DNA from: Agaribacillus sp965228415
GTDB lineage: Bacteria; Bacteroidota; Bacteroidia; Cytophagales; Cyclobacteriaceae
Reading direction: 5' to 3'
NCBI GenBank assembly: GCA_965228415.1
Contig: OZ245814.1
Span: forward strand, 6,882,001-6,946,000
Length of the DNA: 64,000 nt
Below the pieces are notes generated by a model. The model saw nothing but the letters and a program-made list of their open reading frames with translations. It searched no databases and was not told where the DNA came from. Numbering within the stretch: position 1 is the first letter of the stretch; each line of letters begins with the position of its first letter. The position numbers were made by a program, and so were the translations under genes. Below, in pieces: positions 51,856-60,725 of this stretch.

Positions 51856-53067
51856 ATGCAACTAAAAAACAACCAACACCTGACTTACTGCACCAACATT
51901 CACAAGGGCGAGTCCTGGTCAGAAGTGTTTACTTACCTGAAGCAGTATATTCCTGAAATAAAATCCCAGGTATCGCCCGACACCCCCTTCGGTATCGGCA
52001 TTAGACTATCGGACGTGGCCAGCAAAGAGCTTTTGGAAGGACAGGCACTCGATAATTTTAAAAGCTGGTTGACAGAAAAAGACCTGTACGTGTTTACGAT
52101 GAACGGTTTTCCTTTCGGGAATTTTCATGGGGAAAGGGTTAAAGATCAGGTACACCACCCGGACTGGACAACCCGAGAACGGGTAGACTACACGGTTCGG
52201 CTATTTAAAATATTAGCTGAAATTTTACCGCAGGGGGTAGAAGGAGGGATTTCCACTTCGCCAATTTCTTATAAACTGTGGTGGAAGCACGATGAGCAGG
52301 CTTTAAAAGAGGTGTGGGAAAAGGGGACCCGTCATTTGCTGGAAGTGACTAAATACCTGATTGAACTGGAGAAAAAAACTGGTAAAAAACTTCACCTGGA
52401 TATTGAACCCGAACCCGATGGCCTTCTCGAAAATACTGAAGAGGTCCTTACCTGGTTCCGGCAATGGTTAATACCAATGGGCATCGTTTTTTTAAAGGAA
52501 CACTTCGGATTTGAACCGGAGGAAGCTGAGCGTCGTATTAAATCACACTTGCAGATTTGCTACGATGTTTGCCATTTTGCGGTGGTATATGAGGAACCCG
52601 ACGAGGTATTTGAAACTTTCCGGTCGGCAGGCATTGGGATAGGAAAAATACAGATCAGTGCAGCTTTGAAAGCACTTTTCACTTCGGATGCCGATAAAAC
52701 CGCTCAGATCCTGGAAGATTTTCGCCATTTTAATGAGCCCACTTATCTTCACCAGGTGGTAGGAAGAGATGCCGGCGACGTCAAATACCAGTACAATGAC
52801 CTGCCGGCAGCTATCGAGCATTTTCAGGACAGGGATTTTCGGGAATGGCGATCGCATTTTCACGTTCCGGTCTTTTTGGATAAATATGATCAACTGGAAT
52901 CTACCCAGGAAGATATTCTCAAGGTATTTGCGTTAAATAAAGCGCATGAGATTACACTGCATTTGGAAGTGGAGACCTACACCTGGGAAGTTTTGCCACA
53001 AGCTATGCAGGTTGATTTAACTACATCAATTACCAGGGAGTTGAACTGGGTGTTGAAAAATGTCTAG
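51856..53067 (+). CDS. eboE: EboE, TIM-barrel metabolite traffic protein
   Basis: A 403-residue xylose isomerase-like TIM barrel. Blocks: LTYCTNIHKGESWSEVFTYL, FGIGIRLSDVASKEL, LYVFTMNGFPFGNFHGERVK, HPDWTTRERVDYTVRLFKIL, KLHLDIEPEPDGLLENTEEV, LQICYDVCHFAVVYEEPDEV. The Glu, Asp and His residues at strand ends fit a metal-dependent isomerase or epimerase. EboE proteins are annotated as metabolite traffic proteins; the reaction is not known. It lies 31 bases after eboD. Confidence 0.92.
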   Translation: MQLKNNQHLTYCTNIHKGESWSEVFTYLKQYIPEIKSQVSPDTPFGIGIRLSDVASKELLEGQALDNFKSWLTEKDLYVFTMNGFPFGNFHGERVKDQVHHPDWTTRERVDYTVRLFKILAEILPQGVEGGISTSPISYKLWWKHDEQALKEVWEKGTRHLLEVTKYLIELEKKTGKKLHLDIEPEPDGLLENTEEVLTWFRQWLIPMGIVFLKEHFGFEPEEAERRIKSHLQICYDVCHFAVVYEEPDEVFETFRSAGIGIGKIQISAALKALFTSDADKTAQILEDFRHFNEPTYLHQVVGRDAGDVKYQYNDLPAAIEHFQDRDFREWRSHFHVPVFLDKYDQLESTQEDILKVFALNKAHEITLHLEVETYTWEVLPQAMQVDLTTSITRELNWVLKNV

Positions 53068-53079
53068 GAATTAAACCCT

Positions 53080-54468
53080 ATGAAAAAGACAGTACTTATT
53101 AATGTGGTCGGGTTGACCTCAAGACTGATTGGAACCAATACACCTTTCCTCGAGCGTTGGCTGGACAAGGTAAGGCTAAAAACAATTGAACCTGTCTTAC
53201 CCGCGGTGACCTGTTCCGCACAGGCTACCTACCTCACCGGAAAATGGCCGGCCGAGCATGGTATCGTAGGCAATGGCTGGTATTTTGAAGAAGAATGTGA
53301 GGTTAAATTCTGGAGGCAATCAAATAAACTCGTACAGGCCCCAAAGATCTGGGAGATATTGAAGGAAGAGGATCCATCGTTTACCTGTGCCAACCTGTTT
53401 TGGTGGTATAACATGTATTCATCAGTTGATTTCTCGATTACCCCCAGGCCCAATTACCTGGCTGATGGCCGGAAAATCCCCGATATATATACCCATCCCG
53501 CCGACCTGAGAGACTCGTTGCAAGACAAGCTTGGGCAATTTCCGCTGTTCAATTTCTGGGGCCCAAAAACATCCATCAAGTCGAGCAGGTGGATTGCGGA
53601 TTCAGCTAAAGAAGTAGATATTAAGTATCAGCCGACGCTGACCCTTATTTATTTGCCTCATCTCGATTACAACTTGCAGCGTCATGGAATTGATTTTAAA
53701 AAAATAGGTGACGATCTGCAGGAAATTGATTCGGTGCTTGAGGATTTGATAGCGTTCTATGAAAAAAGGGGAACAGAGGTTATGCTGATTTCCGAATATG
53801 GCATTACAGATGTAAATCAGGCCGTATCCCTCAATCGTATTTTAAGGAAGGCGGGGTTAGTAACCATCAGGGAAGAAAGAGGTAGGGAACTTTTGGACGC
53901 AGGAGCCAGCCGGGCATTTGCCGTGGCAGATCATCAGTTAGCGCACGTTTATGTAAAAAATACAGAAGATATTCCGGTAGTAAAAAATATCTTAGGTAGT
54001 GTCAAGGGTATTCAGATGGTACTGGATGCTCAAGGCAAAACACAATACGGGCTAAATCACCCAAGATCGGGCGACTTGATAGCGGTTGCTGACGAAAACA
54101 CCTGGTTTAGTTATTACTATTGGCTGGAAGATGCCAAAGCCCCTGATTTTGCCAGAACCGTTGATATTCATCGCAAACCCGGTTATGATCCGGTAGAAAT
54201 GGTGCTGAATCCTGAAATTAAACTCCCTCTTTTGACAGTGGGGTATAAATTATTAAAGAAAAAACTGGGTTTCAGAACGCTTATGGATGTTATTCCTCTG
54301 GATGACCGGCTCATAAAAGGCTCCCACGGTCGCATTCCTGAATCGCAGGAAGACTGGCCGATATTCGCAGGAGATATTCTTAATGCGTCAGATCAATTAC
54401 CTGAAAACACTTCTTTGAAGGCTGACCAAATATTTCACCTGCTGTTGAAATACCTAAAAGGGCAATAG
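53080..54468 (+). CDS. eboF: EboF, alkaline phosphatase-superfamily protein
   Basis: A 462-residue nucleotide pyrophosphatase/phosphodiesterase-like protein. The usual nucleophile region is PVLPAVTCSAQATYLTGKWP with Thr or Ser in VTCSAQ, followed by EHGIVGNGWYFEEECEVKFW. Metal residues appear in IYLPHLDYNLQRHG (Asp, His), MLISEYGITDVNQAV (Glu where Asp is usual) and RLIKGSHGRIPESQEDWPIF (His). No signal peptide, so it is probably cytoplasmic. It ends the ebo cluster, 12 bases after eboE. Confidence 0.92.
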   Translation: MKKTVLINVVGLTSRLIGTNTPFLERWLDKVRLKTIEPVLPAVTCSAQATYLTGKWPAEHGIVGNGWYFEEECEVKFWRQSNKLVQAPKIWEILKEEDPSFTCANLFWWYNMYSSVDFSITPRPNYLADGRKIPDIYTHPADLRDSLQDKLGQFPLFNFWGPKTSIKSSRWIADSAKEVDIKYQPTLTLIYLPHLDYNLQRHGIDFKKIGDDLQEIDSVLEDLIAFYEKRGTEVMLISEYGITDVNQAVSLNRILRKAGLVTIREERGRELLDAGASRAFAVADHQLAHVYVKNTEDIPVVKNILGSVKGIQMVLDAQGKTQYGLNHPRSGDLIAVADENTWFSYYYWLEDAKAPDFARTVDIHRKPGYDPVEMVLNPEIKLPLLTVGYKLLKKKLGFRTLMDVIPLDDRLIKGSHGRIPESQEDWPIFAGDILNASDQLPENTSLKADQIFHLLLKYLKGQ

Positions 54469-54483
54469 GAAAAGTTAATGATT

Positions 54484-54500
54484 CCTGTAATAATTACAGG
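54484..54500. other. Inverted repeat at convergent gene ends
   Basis: CCTGTAA (54484-54490) TAA TTACAGG (54494-54500). It overlaps the stop codon of the phosphodiesterase gene and lies 16 bases past eboF. The T-run is weak, so its use as a terminator is uncertain. Confidence 0.4.
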
Positions 54501-55078
54501 TTGTTCTTGAAGTTGGTGGTATGGTCAATGATCTCCGGGAAAAATTCATGAAATTCCTGGCCAAACAGCTCATAGTCCTCTCTAAGATCATCCCCGGCTT
54601 TTTCCATATTTGATTCAAAGGTGGTTCTTTGGGCCATTCCCTGCAAGGCCTTTTCAATTCCTTCAATATGTTGGTACGCCAACAACCAGTTATTTTTTAT
54701 CATGTAAGGCAACATATATTGGGCTTTTTGAGGGAGTACGGCTTTTTTCCTCAACAAGACATTATAGGCTTTCTGCGTAAAATCATCTAGTGTTTCACGG
54801 GAATAAACAGCCCAATCCTTGGCTAAAAAATGATCGTAAAACATGTCGATAATAACACCTGCATAATGGCGGTATTTTTTCCACAACCGGTCCTTACTTT
54901 TTTCCACCGTTTGATGATTATCAGTAAACCAATCGATCTCCCGGTGGAGTTTTATGCCGTTTACCATTTGCTGGGAGTAATTTTTGAATTTTTTACCTTT
55001 TACAAAATCGCCTATGAAGTTACCCACCATCAGATCATCCATTTCGCCGGATAAATATATGTGTGCTAAAAAATTCAT
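54494..55078 (-). CDS. acpH: Acyl carrier protein phosphodiesterase (AcpH-like)
   Basis: A helical HD-domain-like protein of 194 residues: MNFLAHIYLSGEMDDLMVGN, FIGDFVKGKKF, GIKLHREIDWFTDNHQTVEK, YAGVIIDMFYDHFLAKDWAV. The HREID and DMFYDHF pairs supply the metal site. AcpH removes the phosphopantetheine arm from acyl carrier protein. It is convergent with eboF and is probably separate from the ebo cluster. Confidence 0.9.
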   Translation of the reverse strand: MNFLAHIYLSGEMDDLMVGNFIGDFVKGKKFKNYSQQMVNGIKLHREIDWFTDNHQTVEKSKDRLWKKYRHYAGVIIDMFYDHFLAKDWAVYSRETLDDFTQKAYNVLLRKKAVLPQKAQYMLPYMIKNNWLLAYQHIEGIEKALQGMAQRTTFESNMEKAGDDLREDYELFGQEFHEFFPEIIDHTTNFKNNL

Positions 55079-55339
55079 CGCTCAATAAAGATAGGTATAA
55101 CAATTACCAAACTGAAACCCATTTTCACAATTTATAAGTATATTTGATTATAGCTGCGAATATGAGCAGACCAACGAATCGAAAATAAAATTTGAAGTTG
55201 TTAGAAAATTAATATCATGCGGGTAAGTTACTTTTTCTCCGAAAAACCGAACATTTTTATGACTTATGATGATAAACCAGGTTATTTTTTAAGCAAAAGC
55301 CTTCCCTTTAAAATTGTTTGTTAGATACCGTTAGTCATC

Positions 55340-58066
55340 ATGTTTGCAAGAATAAGAGATCTTATTTTCGGCTATGATATCTGCTTTTTACATGCGGGAA
55401 ATGAGTTTTCAGCTTACGTAGAATCATTGGCAAATTACTTGTCCAATGATAATTTCAGATGTTATTTACATTTGGTAAATGGGTTGGATATCAGAGATAA
55501 ACCCGCCCGAAGTACGATTCACGGAAGCACGTTGCTGGTGGTATTGGCTACCGAGGAGGGAATGCAGTCAGAATTTATTGAAAAAACAGTGGAGGCTTTT
55601 ATTAAAAACAGAAAAGCCATCGTCGCCATTGATATGGGATTTTTAAAAGATTCCAGGTGGTACTACCTCTTAAAAAATCAAAAAAAAGTAGCCGAAAAAC
55701 CATCTTTTCTTGAAAGTTTCAAACCGTCTAATGCTATCTATGATGCCATTACCAGCGCGGCGACTTTCAGGGTGAAAAACAAAATTTTAAAGCAAAGTAA
55801 TCTTATCAGTGCCTCGCTGGTGGTGATCTCCATTTTCTTTATATTGGGGTCCTCCTATTATATATATTATTTATCGGATCAACTGACGACCAACCGGGAA
55901 TTGGTGAATGCTTCTCAGCTAACCGTAGACCAGGAAAGGGAAAATGCAAAGCTGGCCATTGAAGAAACAGATAAACGGCAAAATGAGGCCACTATTCAGG
56001 GTAAATTAGCCTATGCCACCAAAATGGCTGTCAATAGCAATAACGCCTATGCCAGCGATCCGACCAAGTCCATCAGGTATGCGGAGCAGGGCTATCTCAA
56101 TTTTGGATTGGAAGACAAAAATCTCCCCACAAGTATTTTGTCCTCTATGTATGATGCTTTCTATACCAGTTATTCTCTCAAATATGCTTTTTATCAAAAT
56201 GATATTGCCTTCAACTCGGCGGTCAATGATTTTCAGGAGATCTCGGAAGTCAACAAATTGCTGGTGGCCTCCGATGATGGTAAAATCCGGATAGTTAATA
56301 AAACCGGGGAGGTAGAAACTACATTTAATGCCCACAAACGCAAAGTCAACCAGGTAACTTATTCTCCGGTTAATCAGTTTATCCTCACCACTTCCGACGA
56401 CAATACTGTTAACCTTTTAACCATCAATGGAGAGCTGATAAAAACTTTACCGGGACACCAGGATGATGTTACTTTTGGCATGATAGCTCCCCGGGGAAAC
56501 AGGTTGCTCACCATCACCGATGATTCATTGAGAATATGGGATAACGCGGGAAACCTGATTTCAACATTAGGCGAAGAAAATGAAATTGTTAACTATGCTG
56601 CATTTTCGCCGGTAGAAGCCATTATTGTTACGGCATTTGGAGATAAAATTAAGTTGCTGGATTTTCAGGGAAAAACATTAAAGGAATTTATCGGGCATAC
56701 TGATGAAATCATAAAGTTGGGTTACTCCGTTAATGGAAGTCGCATAGTATCGGCCTCCTTTGATAGTACAGCGGTTATTTGGTCCAAACAAGGCGAGATG
56801 ATCAAAAGACTGCGCGGACATAATGGCATCGTCAATGTAGCTGCCTTCTCACCGGACAGAACCAAAGTGGTAACGGCCTCCGACGACCAGACAGCCAAAT
56901 TATGGTCCTGGGATGGCAGGTTTATTAAAACCATGGCCGGTCACGCAGACGCGGTAGTAGACGCAAGCTTTTCTCCAAATTCGTTGTATATCTTGACAGT
57001 TTCACTGGATAATACGATAAAGGTCTGGGATAATAAAGGCAACCACTTGCAAACATTAAAAGCCCACCAGGGAACGATTACCAAAGCCCAATTCTCAGCC
57101 GATAGCAAAAAGATCACCAGCGCAGCCAAAGACGGGACCATCAAAACATGGCCGGTTGATTCCAAATTTCTGGTATCCATGGATTTACATGCCAGGGGCG
57201 TGAAAGATGTTTTTTATGAGCGGAAGGAAAAAAATATTTTCACGCTTTCAGGCAGAGGGTTCGTCAGGATGTGGGATAAAAATGGAAAAATGATCAATGG
57301 GAATTTCCTCAACGGCGCTGTTATTACCCAAATCTTCACAATGGAAAATGGAGATTTTTTAGGAGTAATTGACGGGCTGGTAAAAAGACTCAGCGCTACA
57401 GGCGAGGTGAAAGCCCAATGGAACCAGTTGGGATCGGATAACCTGCAGCTACACATAGCGGCCGGGCAAAATCATATGACCACGCTCACAGCTGATAATA
57501 CACTAAAAATGTTATCTATTCCCAAAGATACAGTCTTCACTTTCAAAGATTCAACCCTGGTTATCAATGACTTCAAATATAGCGATGACAAAACTTTGAT
57601 CCTTGCCACCAACAAGGGATTAGCCTCGTTGGGTGATGCCGATCAATTGAACTGGGTTGGATTTAAAGACCAACCGGTCAGAAAAATTTTACATAAAGAA
57701 AAAGAGGGCGGGTATTTGTTATCAAAGGGAAATGGGGAGTTATTGTTGATCGACCGGGAGTTTCAGGTGGTACATCATTTTCCCCGTCGTTTTGGAAATA
57801 TTACTGCTGCAACGAGTGATTTTGATCGTCAGATCATTTTTGCAGGCACGGCCAATGGTAAATTACTGGTCTTTCGGTATTCCGGTGAGTTGATCACAAG
57901 TATTAATTTGCATCAGGCACAAATCAACCGGTTGCGGCTTTCAGGTGATCATAAGCATTTGTTAACAGCATCGGAAGACAATAGCGCGAAAATTTACCTT
58001 TCAATTGAAGGTATTGCGGACTGGCTGAAAATGTCAGGACTGGCTAATTTTGAAGAGGAAAACTGA
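55340..58066 (+). CDS. TIR-like / transmembrane / double WD40 propeller protein
   Basis: Residues of about 10-140 form a TIR-like domain: YDICFLHAGNEFSAYVESLA, NYLSNDNFRCYLHL, HGSTLLVVLATEEGMQSEFI, NRKAIVAIDMGFLKDSRW. A single membrane helix covers about 156-178 (LISASLVVISIFFILGSSYY). A short coiled coil follows (about 183-218). Then comes a linker like that of NTPase-WD40 proteins (KLAYATKMAVNSNNAY...KSIRYAEQGYL). At least twelve WD40-type repeats fill residues 280-905 (LRGHNGIVNVAAFSPDRTKV; DDQTAKLWSWDG), enough for two propellers. No NTPase is present. It is a lone gene of 908 residues, probably a membrane-bound sensor or scaffold; the threonine at the catalytic TIR position is discussed in the findings. 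Confidence 0.85.
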   Translation: MFARIRDLIFGYDICFLHAGNEFSAYVESLANYLSNDNFRCYLHLVNGLDIRDKPARSTIHGSTLLVVLATEEGMQSEFIEKTVEAFIKNRKAIVAIDMGFLKDSRWYYLLKNQKKVAEKPSFLESFKPSNAIYDAITSAATFRVKNKILKQSNLISASLVVISIFFILGSSYYIYYLSDQLTTNRELVNASQLTVDQERENAKLAIEETDKRQNEATIQGKLAYATKMAVNSNNAYASDPTKSIRYAEQGYLNFGLEDKNLPTSILSSMYDAFYTSYSLKYAFYQNDIAFNSAVNDFQEISEVNKLLVASDDGKIRIVNKTGEVETTFNAHKRKVNQVTYSPVNQFILTTSDDNTVNLLTINGELIKTLPGHQDDVTFGMIAPRGNRLLTITDDSLRIWDNAGNLISTLGEENEIVNYAAFSPVEAIIVTAFGDKIKLLDFQGKTLKEFIGHTDEIIKLGYSVNGSRIVSASFDSTAVIWSKQGEMIKRLRGHNGIVNVAAFSPDRTKVVTASDDQTAKLWSWDGRFIKTMAGHADAVVDASFSPNSLYILTVSLDNTIKVWDNKGNHLQTLKAHQGTITKAQFSADSKKITSAAKDGTIKTWPVDSKFLVSMDLHARGVKDVFYERKEKNIFTLSGRGFVRMWDKNGKMINGNFLNGAVITQIFTMENGDFLGVIDGLVKRLSATGEVKAQWNQLGSDNLQLHIAAGQNHMTTLTADNTLKMLSIPKDTVFTFKDSTLVINDFKYSDDKTLILATNKGLASLGDADQLNWVGFKDQPVRKILHKEKEGGYLLSKGNGELLLIDREFQVVHHFPRRFGNITAATSDFDRQIIFAGTANGKLLVFRYSGELITSINLHQAQINRLRLSGDHKHLLTASEDNSAKIYLSIEGIADWLKMSGLANFEEEN

Positions 58067-58099
58067 GAATCCCGGCAGAATCCCGGCAGAATCCCGCCA
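58067..58099. repeat. Three 11-bp tandem units right after the WD40 gene stop
   Basis: GAATCCCGGCA, GAATCCCGGCA, GAATCCCGCCA in a row, starting one base after the stop codon at 58064-58066. The role is unknown. Confidence 0.85.
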
Positions 58100-58118
58100 G
58101 ATTTTTAATCAGATTTCA

Positions 58119-58166
58119 ACAGGATGAGAAAAGTAAGTCTAATCGGTATTGATTTCCTCATCCTGT
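58119..58166. other. Long-armed inverted repeat between convergent genes
   Basis: ACAGGATGAG (58119-58128) and CTCATCCTGT (58157-58166) are exact reverse complements with a 28-base loop. It lies between the WD40 and GIN genes, which converge, and has no T-run. It may protect mRNA ends or act as a poor terminator for both. Confidence 0.55.
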
Positions 58167-58192
58167 GAACAACGGTGCGCCAGGTACGGGTG

Positions 58193-58891
58193 TCAGATCT
58201 TTCTGACCGAGCCACTGCCGGACACTCTGCTGTTTACCCGGTCGGGGTTGCCGCGATAATACACTTTACCACTTCCGGATATGCGGGCTTCAATGCTTTT
58301 GGAGACGTTAATTTTGCAGTTGCCGGATCCGCTGACGGCTATATCATATTCTTCGCCAACAAGATCTTCTGCTATCAGCTTTCCCGATCCGCTGATTCTT
58401 ACGCTGTTGTATCCGGATTTTCCTGTTACCTCAATTCTTCCTGAACCTGAGATGGCAGACTCGATGTCATTGGCCTCTGTTTCAATCTCTATTCGTCCCG
58501 ACCCGCTGACGGCTAAGTTCAAGTCATTTGTTTTTAATATTCCCTGGCCGATGATTTTGCCTGAGCTGCTTACTTTTAGGGCTTCGATTTCTTTTACGGT
58601 GACATACACTGTAAGATCTTCATCACTGTTCCAGCCCTTCCAGCTCCATCCACTTTTGTTGCCAATGTGGAGTTTATGACCTCTAACCTCTATTTCAAGT
58701 CTTTCTTTCCGTCTTTCCGAGGCTTCCAGAATTACTTCGGTTTTATTGCCCTGTTTAATAAAGACCCTGCCGGAAGTACCGAGGTGAACTTCATCAAAGT
58801 CACCCAGGTTAAGTGTTTCTTTTCTTTCCTGGCCGTGGGCGACAAGGCTGAAAAGAAAAAATATAAGGATTACAGATAGGGGAGTTTTCAT
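58193..58891 (-). CDS. Head-GIN (DUF2807) secreted protein
   Basis: The Met at 58891 (MKTPLSVILIFFLFSLVAHG) gives a signal peptide; the frame opens at 58906. The rest is a beta-helix with repeated SGSG-type turns: LKVSSSGKIIGQGILKTNDL, NLAVSGSGRIEIETEANDIE, SAISGSGRIEVTGKSGYNSV, RISGSGKLIAEDL, ARISGSGKVYYRG, RVSGSGSVRKI. Such proteins are exported and of unknown role in Bacteroidota. The coding region is unusually repetitive, with the SGSG unit at least six times. Its ends converge with the WD40 gene. Confidence 0.9.
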   Translation of the reverse strand: MKTPLSVILIFFLFSLVAHGQERKETLNLGDFDEVHLGTSGRVFIKQGNKTEVILEASERRKERLEIEVRGHKLHIGNKSGWSWKGWNSDEDLTVYVTVKEIEALKVSSSGKIIGQGILKTNDLNLAVSGSGRIEIETEANDIESAISGSGRIEVTGKSGYNSVRISGSGKLIAEDLVGEEYDIAVSGSGNCKINVSKSIEARISGSGKVYYRGNPDRVNSRVSGSGSVRKI

Positions 58892-58906
58892 TTTAATGGC
58901 TTTCAT

Positions 58907-59229
58907 TGTAATTACAGATTTAGCTTTACTATCTATAAGATTGATTGTATCGGAAAAGGTTGCTTCACCCGGAGAATATTTTATTCACACGATCGACATA
59001 TTCCGGATATAATAATTGTAAGGTCGCAATTATAATACTTTCAGGTTTTCAAATCTCAAATTTTTGGTTAGATTTATTACGGTATTATTAATAAATCGTC
59101 AAATTAATCCCGGTAAATTAAAAATATTTAATATTTTCTGATGTGTTTGCATGGATAAATTATTGATGCCTAACTTCACGGGGTTTTTTGATGTGATAAA
59201 GTGATTATTTTTCAACTAAATATTCGTAA
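58907..59229. other. Interval without a gene upstream of pntAA
   Basis: 323 bases. It has a 7-bp inverted repeat ATAATTG/CAATTAT at 59012-59033 and no clear TAnnTTTG promoter. No ORF. Confidence 0.45.
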
Positions 59230-60333
59230 ATGAAGATTGGTGTTCTCAAAGAAATGAATGATGCCAAAGTGGCTATCATTCCTGACATTGCAAAGAAGTT
59301 TATTGAAGAGAACAATCAGGTTTTGGTGGAAAAAGGTGCCGGCCACCTGGCGTCTTTTGACGACCGGGCTTTTGAAGCAGTAGGGGCTACCATTGCATCC
59401 AGAGAAGAAACACTGAAGGAAGCAGAAATTTTAATTACAATTAATCCTTTGGAGGAAGAAGATTATGCCAAATTAAAGCCTGGAACTGTGGTAGTCTCGT
59501 TATTCCAGCCATTCGCCGACCCGGCTGTAGCTGAGATGCTTGCCCGCCACAAGTTGACGGCCCTGAGTTTGGATATGATTCCCAGGACAACCCTGGCTCA
59601 GGCAATGGATGTACTTTCGTCCATGGCATCCGTCGCCGGCTATAAGGCGGTGGTGAGGGCAATGGATCACCTGCCCAGGTATTTCCCCATGCTGACTACC
59701 GCTGCCGGAAGTATACCTCCGTCAAAGGTATTGGTAATTGGTGCTGGTGTTGCGGGACTGCAGGCAGTAGCCACGTGCCGCAGAAATGGCGCCGTGGTGG
59801 AGGCTTTTGATACCAGGCTGGCCGCGAAGGAGGAGGTTGAAAGTCTGGGTGCAAAGTTTGTCGAGGTTGAAGGTGCTACTGATGATAAGGGCGCGGGAGG
59901 TTATGCCGTAGAGCAGACAGAAGAATATAAGCAAAAACAGCAGGCTTTAATTCAGGAGAAGGCATCAAAGGCCGATGTAGTTATTACCACGGCCCAGTTG
60001 AGAGGAAAGCCGGCGCCATTGCTAATAACGGAGGAGACGGTTAATAACATGAAACCGGGGGCGGTGATCGTGGATTTGGCGGCTTCGACAGGGGGTAACT
60101 GTGCGCTTACCAAAAATGACGAAACCGTCAATCAAAATGGTGTGACGATCATTGGCGATTCCAATTTGTCCGCCAGCATGCCTATGCATGCCAGCCAGCT
60201 CTTTAGTAAAAATATCCAGAACTACTTCAAGCTTTTTGTGAAAGAGGGGCAACTAAGCCTGGATTTTGACAATGAAATTATAAAATCCAGTTGCATAGCG
60301 TTTGAAGGGGAAGTGCGGTACGGCCTGAATTAG
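59230..60333 (+). CDS. pntAA: NAD(P) transhydrogenase alpha subunit, part 1
   Basis: The 367-residue protein matches the soluble NAD(H)-binding domain I of the proton-translocating transhydrogenase. It shows IGVLKEMNDAKVAIIPDIAK, VSLFQPFADPAVAEMLARHK, TALSLDMIPRTTLAQAMDVL, SKVLVIGAGVAGLQAVATCR (nucleotide fold) and VITTAQLRGKPAPLLITEET. It transfers hydride between NADH and NADP. The three-subunit arrangement (pntAA-pntAB-pntB) follows directly and is the bacterial split form. Confidence 0.96.
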   Translation: MKIGVLKEMNDAKVAIIPDIAKKFIEENNQVLVEKGAGHLASFDDRAFEAVGATIASREETLKEAEILITINPLEEEDYAKLKPGTVVVSLFQPFADPAVAEMLARHKLTALSLDMIPRTTLAQAMDVLSSMASVAGYKAVVRAMDHLPRYFPMLTTAAGSIPPSKVLVIGAGVAGLQAVATCRRNGAVVEAFDTRLAAKEEVESLGAKFVEVEGATDDKGAGGYAVEQTEEYKQKQQALIQEKASKADVVITTAQLRGKPAPLLITEETVNNMKPGAVIVDLAASTGGNCALTKNDETVNQNGVTIIGDSNLSASMPMHASQLFSKNIQNYFKLFVKEGQLSLDFDNEIIKSSCIAFEGEVRYGLN

Positions 60334-60389
60334 CAGGTGATTTACTATTTTTAATCGATTGTAATCCTTAACTAATAATTGTAATAATT

Positions 60390-60707
60390 ATGGAACAAGC
60401 CATTCAATTTCTCGGAGACAACCTTACTATGGTATATCTTTTAGTCTTCGCATCGTATCTGGGAATGGAAATTATTTCAAAAGTGCCAACGGTGCTCCAC
60501 ACGCCATTAATGTCCGGGGCTAACGCGGTGAGCGGTGTGGTTATCATCGGGGCCATCATATTAATTCGCCAGGCCAACCCCACCGATTATGCGGTAATGG
60601 CCCTGGGAGTTTTGGGAATAATCTTAGCTACTATCAATGTGGTGGGAGGTTATGCAGTGACGGACAGAATGCTCGAAATGTTCAAAAAAAGAAAAAAAGC
60701 TAAGTAA
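60390..60707 (+). CDS. pntAB: NAD(P) transhydrogenase alpha subunit, part 2 (membrane)
   Basis: A 105-residue membrane protein with four hydrophobic helices (LTMVYLLVFASYLGMEIISK, SGANAVSGVVIIGAIILIRQ, YAVMALGVLGIILATINVVG) and the PTVLHTPLMSGANAVSG motif typical of domain II of the alpha subunit. It carries part of the proton channel. It is 56 bases after pntAA and 18 bases before pntB. Confidence 0.95.
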   Translation: MEQAIQFLGDNLTMVYLLVFASYLGMEIISKVPTVLHTPLMSGANAVSGVVIIGAIILIRQANPTDYAVMALGVLGIILATINVVGGYAVTDRMLEMFKKRKKAK

Positions 60708-60725
60708 AACCAAAATTGAAATAAC

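Noticed and set aside
47798..55078. Whether acpH belongs to the ebo cluster
   Set aside because: It is on the opposite strand, convergent with eboF, and has a general metabolic role. Kept apart from the cluster.
59012..59033. Inverted repeat upstream of pntAA
   Set aside because: AT-rich 7-bp arms and no promoter beside it. Could be a site, but support is too weak for a separate call.
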